In this document: in pieces, positions 4,049 to 5,071 of the stretch
Position numbering within the stretch: the first letter of the stretch is position 1
Layout: each line of letters begins with the position of its first letter
DNA from: Anaerolineales bacterium
GTDB taxonomy: Bacteria > Chloroflexota > Anaerolineae > Anaerolineales > UBA4823
Length of the DNA: 5,071 nucleotides
Reading direction: 5' to 3'
Assembly: GCA_026415275.1 (NCBI GenBank)
Contig: JAOAHK010000040.1
Coordinates: forward strand, 6,330-11,400
Made by a program: the position numbers and the translations under genes
The notes under the pieces: model-generated
What the model was told of the DNA's origin: nothing
The model's input: only the letters and a program-made list of their open reading frames with translations
Database searches by the model: none

Positions 4049-5071
4049 GCCAAGACTATAGTTCCCGGTACATCATTCTTGGCACCTTATTTACTGTTTT
4101 GGCTGCCCTGATTTTTGGGCAGCATATTGCTTTGCTATTGGATGATCAACGGGGAGAAATCCTAGAGGAAGTCCGCGCCAATCATTTAGGTTCTATTTGG
4201 ACAATCCATCCCCCACGCGGTTTGATTTTCGATCGCAAAGGGCAATTATTAGCCGGAAACGAGTTGGTGTACGAGGTGGGAGTAGATTACCGCGCCATCG
4301 ATCAAGAAGGAAACGATGCACACACCATCGCTTTGACCTCCAACGTTTACTTTGGCTTAGACTATTACAAAGTCAAAGTCACTGTAGAGAACCCACCTAA
4401 TCCGCAACAAGTTTACTTGCCATTAGCGAAAGGGATTGAAAAAGAGAAAGTCGATCAACTGCAAAACTTTCTGGCGATAACCGAGGCAGATAGTCGTGCA
4501 GAGCGCACCGAGAAAGCACGCCTGGCTAGCCACCTAAGGGGTCTTATCTTACAACCCTACATGAAACGGGTTTACCCTGAACCAACCCTTGCCTCTAATG
4601 TTTTAGGGTTTGTCGGATATACTCAGCAAGGTTTACCCATGGGATATTTTGGCGTAGAAGCTCGATATAATGAGATGCTCGCCGGAACACCGATAAAAAT
4701 TTGGGTACCAAATGATCCTCGTATGGTACAAGAGTTTCCCCCAATTCCAGAAGGTGCCAGCTTGATCTTGACCATCGACCGAGAACTTCAAGCAGCGGTC
4801 GAGAAAATCCTTGAAGAAAATGTACACAAAACCGGTTCAGAAACTGGCGTTATTGTTGTTTTAGATCCGAAGACAGGCGAAATTTGGGCAATGGCTTCCT
4901 ACCCTCGACTCGATATCAGCCGCTACTGGGATTATGAAGCACTCACTCAAAAAGGACAGTTTGTCTTCAACCGCGCAATTAGTGCAATGTATGAACCCGG
5001 CTCCGTTTTCAAAGTTCTGACCATGGCCGCCGCCCTTGATAAGGGTGCGGTGACCGAAGAAACCACATATC
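4045..5071 (+). CDS. ftsI: Class B penicillin-binding protein, FtsI-type (cut by window end)
   Basis: Septal peptidoglycan transpeptidase, a membrane-bound enzyme that cross-links stem peptides during division. The first 342 residues are visible. A single membrane anchor lies at about 9-32 (YIILGTLFTVLAALIFGQHI). The PBP dimerisation domain opens with PPRGLIFDRKGQLLAGN at about 56-72, and includes the family segments RVYPEPTLASNVLGFVGY at 175-192 and GYFGVEARYN near 200-209. The transpeptidase domain begins near 240 (LILTIDRELQ, then GVIVVLDPKTGEIWAMASYP). The catalytic SxxK motif is present as Ser320-Val-Phe-Lys323 in YEPGSVFK. The SxN and KTG motifs and any C-terminal PASTA domains lie outside the window. 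The ATGA overlap with the ftsL-like gene (4045-4048), with GGGG at 4032-4035 upstream, implies coupled translation. The FtsI rather than elongation PBP2 assignment rests on its place in the dcw cluster. Confidence 0.93.
   Translation, partial: MSQDYSSRYIILGTLFTVLAALIFGQHIALLLDDQRGEILEEVRANHLGSIWTIHPPRGLIFDRKGQLLAGNELVYEVGVDYRAIDQEGNDAHTIALTSNVYFGLDYYKVKVTVENPPNPQQVYLPLAKGIEKEKVDQLQNFLAITEADSRAERTEKARLASHLRGLILQPYMKRVYPEPTLASNVLGFVGYTQQGLPMGYFGVEARYNEMLAGTPIKIWVPNDPRMVQEFPPIPEGASLILTIDRELQAAVEKILEENVHKTGSETGVIVVLDPKTGEIWAMASYPRLDISRYWDYEALTQKGQFVFNRAISAMYEPGSVFKVLTMAAALDKGAVTEETTY

Overview
The window is a head-to-head junction between two core bacterial gene blocks. The minus strand reads recX then rny (RNase Y, cut by the left edge). 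The plus strand reads mraZ, rsmH (mraW), an ftsL-like gene and ftsI (a class B penicillin-binding protein, cut by the right edge). About 600 bases of non-core DNA lie between the blocks. The sequences of MraZ, RecX and RsmH, and the tight recX-rny pairing, look to me most like Chloroflexota, probably Anaerolineae. That assignment rests on remembered family resemblance, not on a search. Base composition in the genes is near balanced, and the intergenic region is visibly richer in A+T.

Layout: positions 1-893 (minus) hold the N-terminal 297 residues of RNase Y, with its membrane anchor, long coiled coil and KH domain; the HD catalytic domain lies outside. Positions 896-1555 (minus) hold recX, two bases upstream of rny, so the two are almost certainly one transcript. 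Positions 1556-2153 hold no recognisable core gene. They contain a strong hairpin with a T-rich tail just before recX, a doubtful small ORF (1659-1871, plus), weak minus-strand promoter candidates, and a good sigma70-type promoter with tandem TGGGN MraZ boxes ahead of mraZ. From 2154 on, mraZ, rsmH, ftsL-like and ftsI are packed with overlaps or gaps of a few bases, the usual start of a division and cell wall (dcw) cluster.

How the genes work together: MraZ probably represses its own operon through the TGGGN repeats. RsmH methylates 16S rRNA. The FtsL-like protein and FtsI are membrane parts of the septal peptidoglycan machinery. On the other strand, RecX modulates RecA and RNase Y starts mRNA decay at the membrane. 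I do not see a new defence, mobile or biosynthetic system here. The points worth a second look are in the 1556-2153 region: the hairpin before recX, its LexA-like half, possible leader RNA, and the structured mraZ leader.
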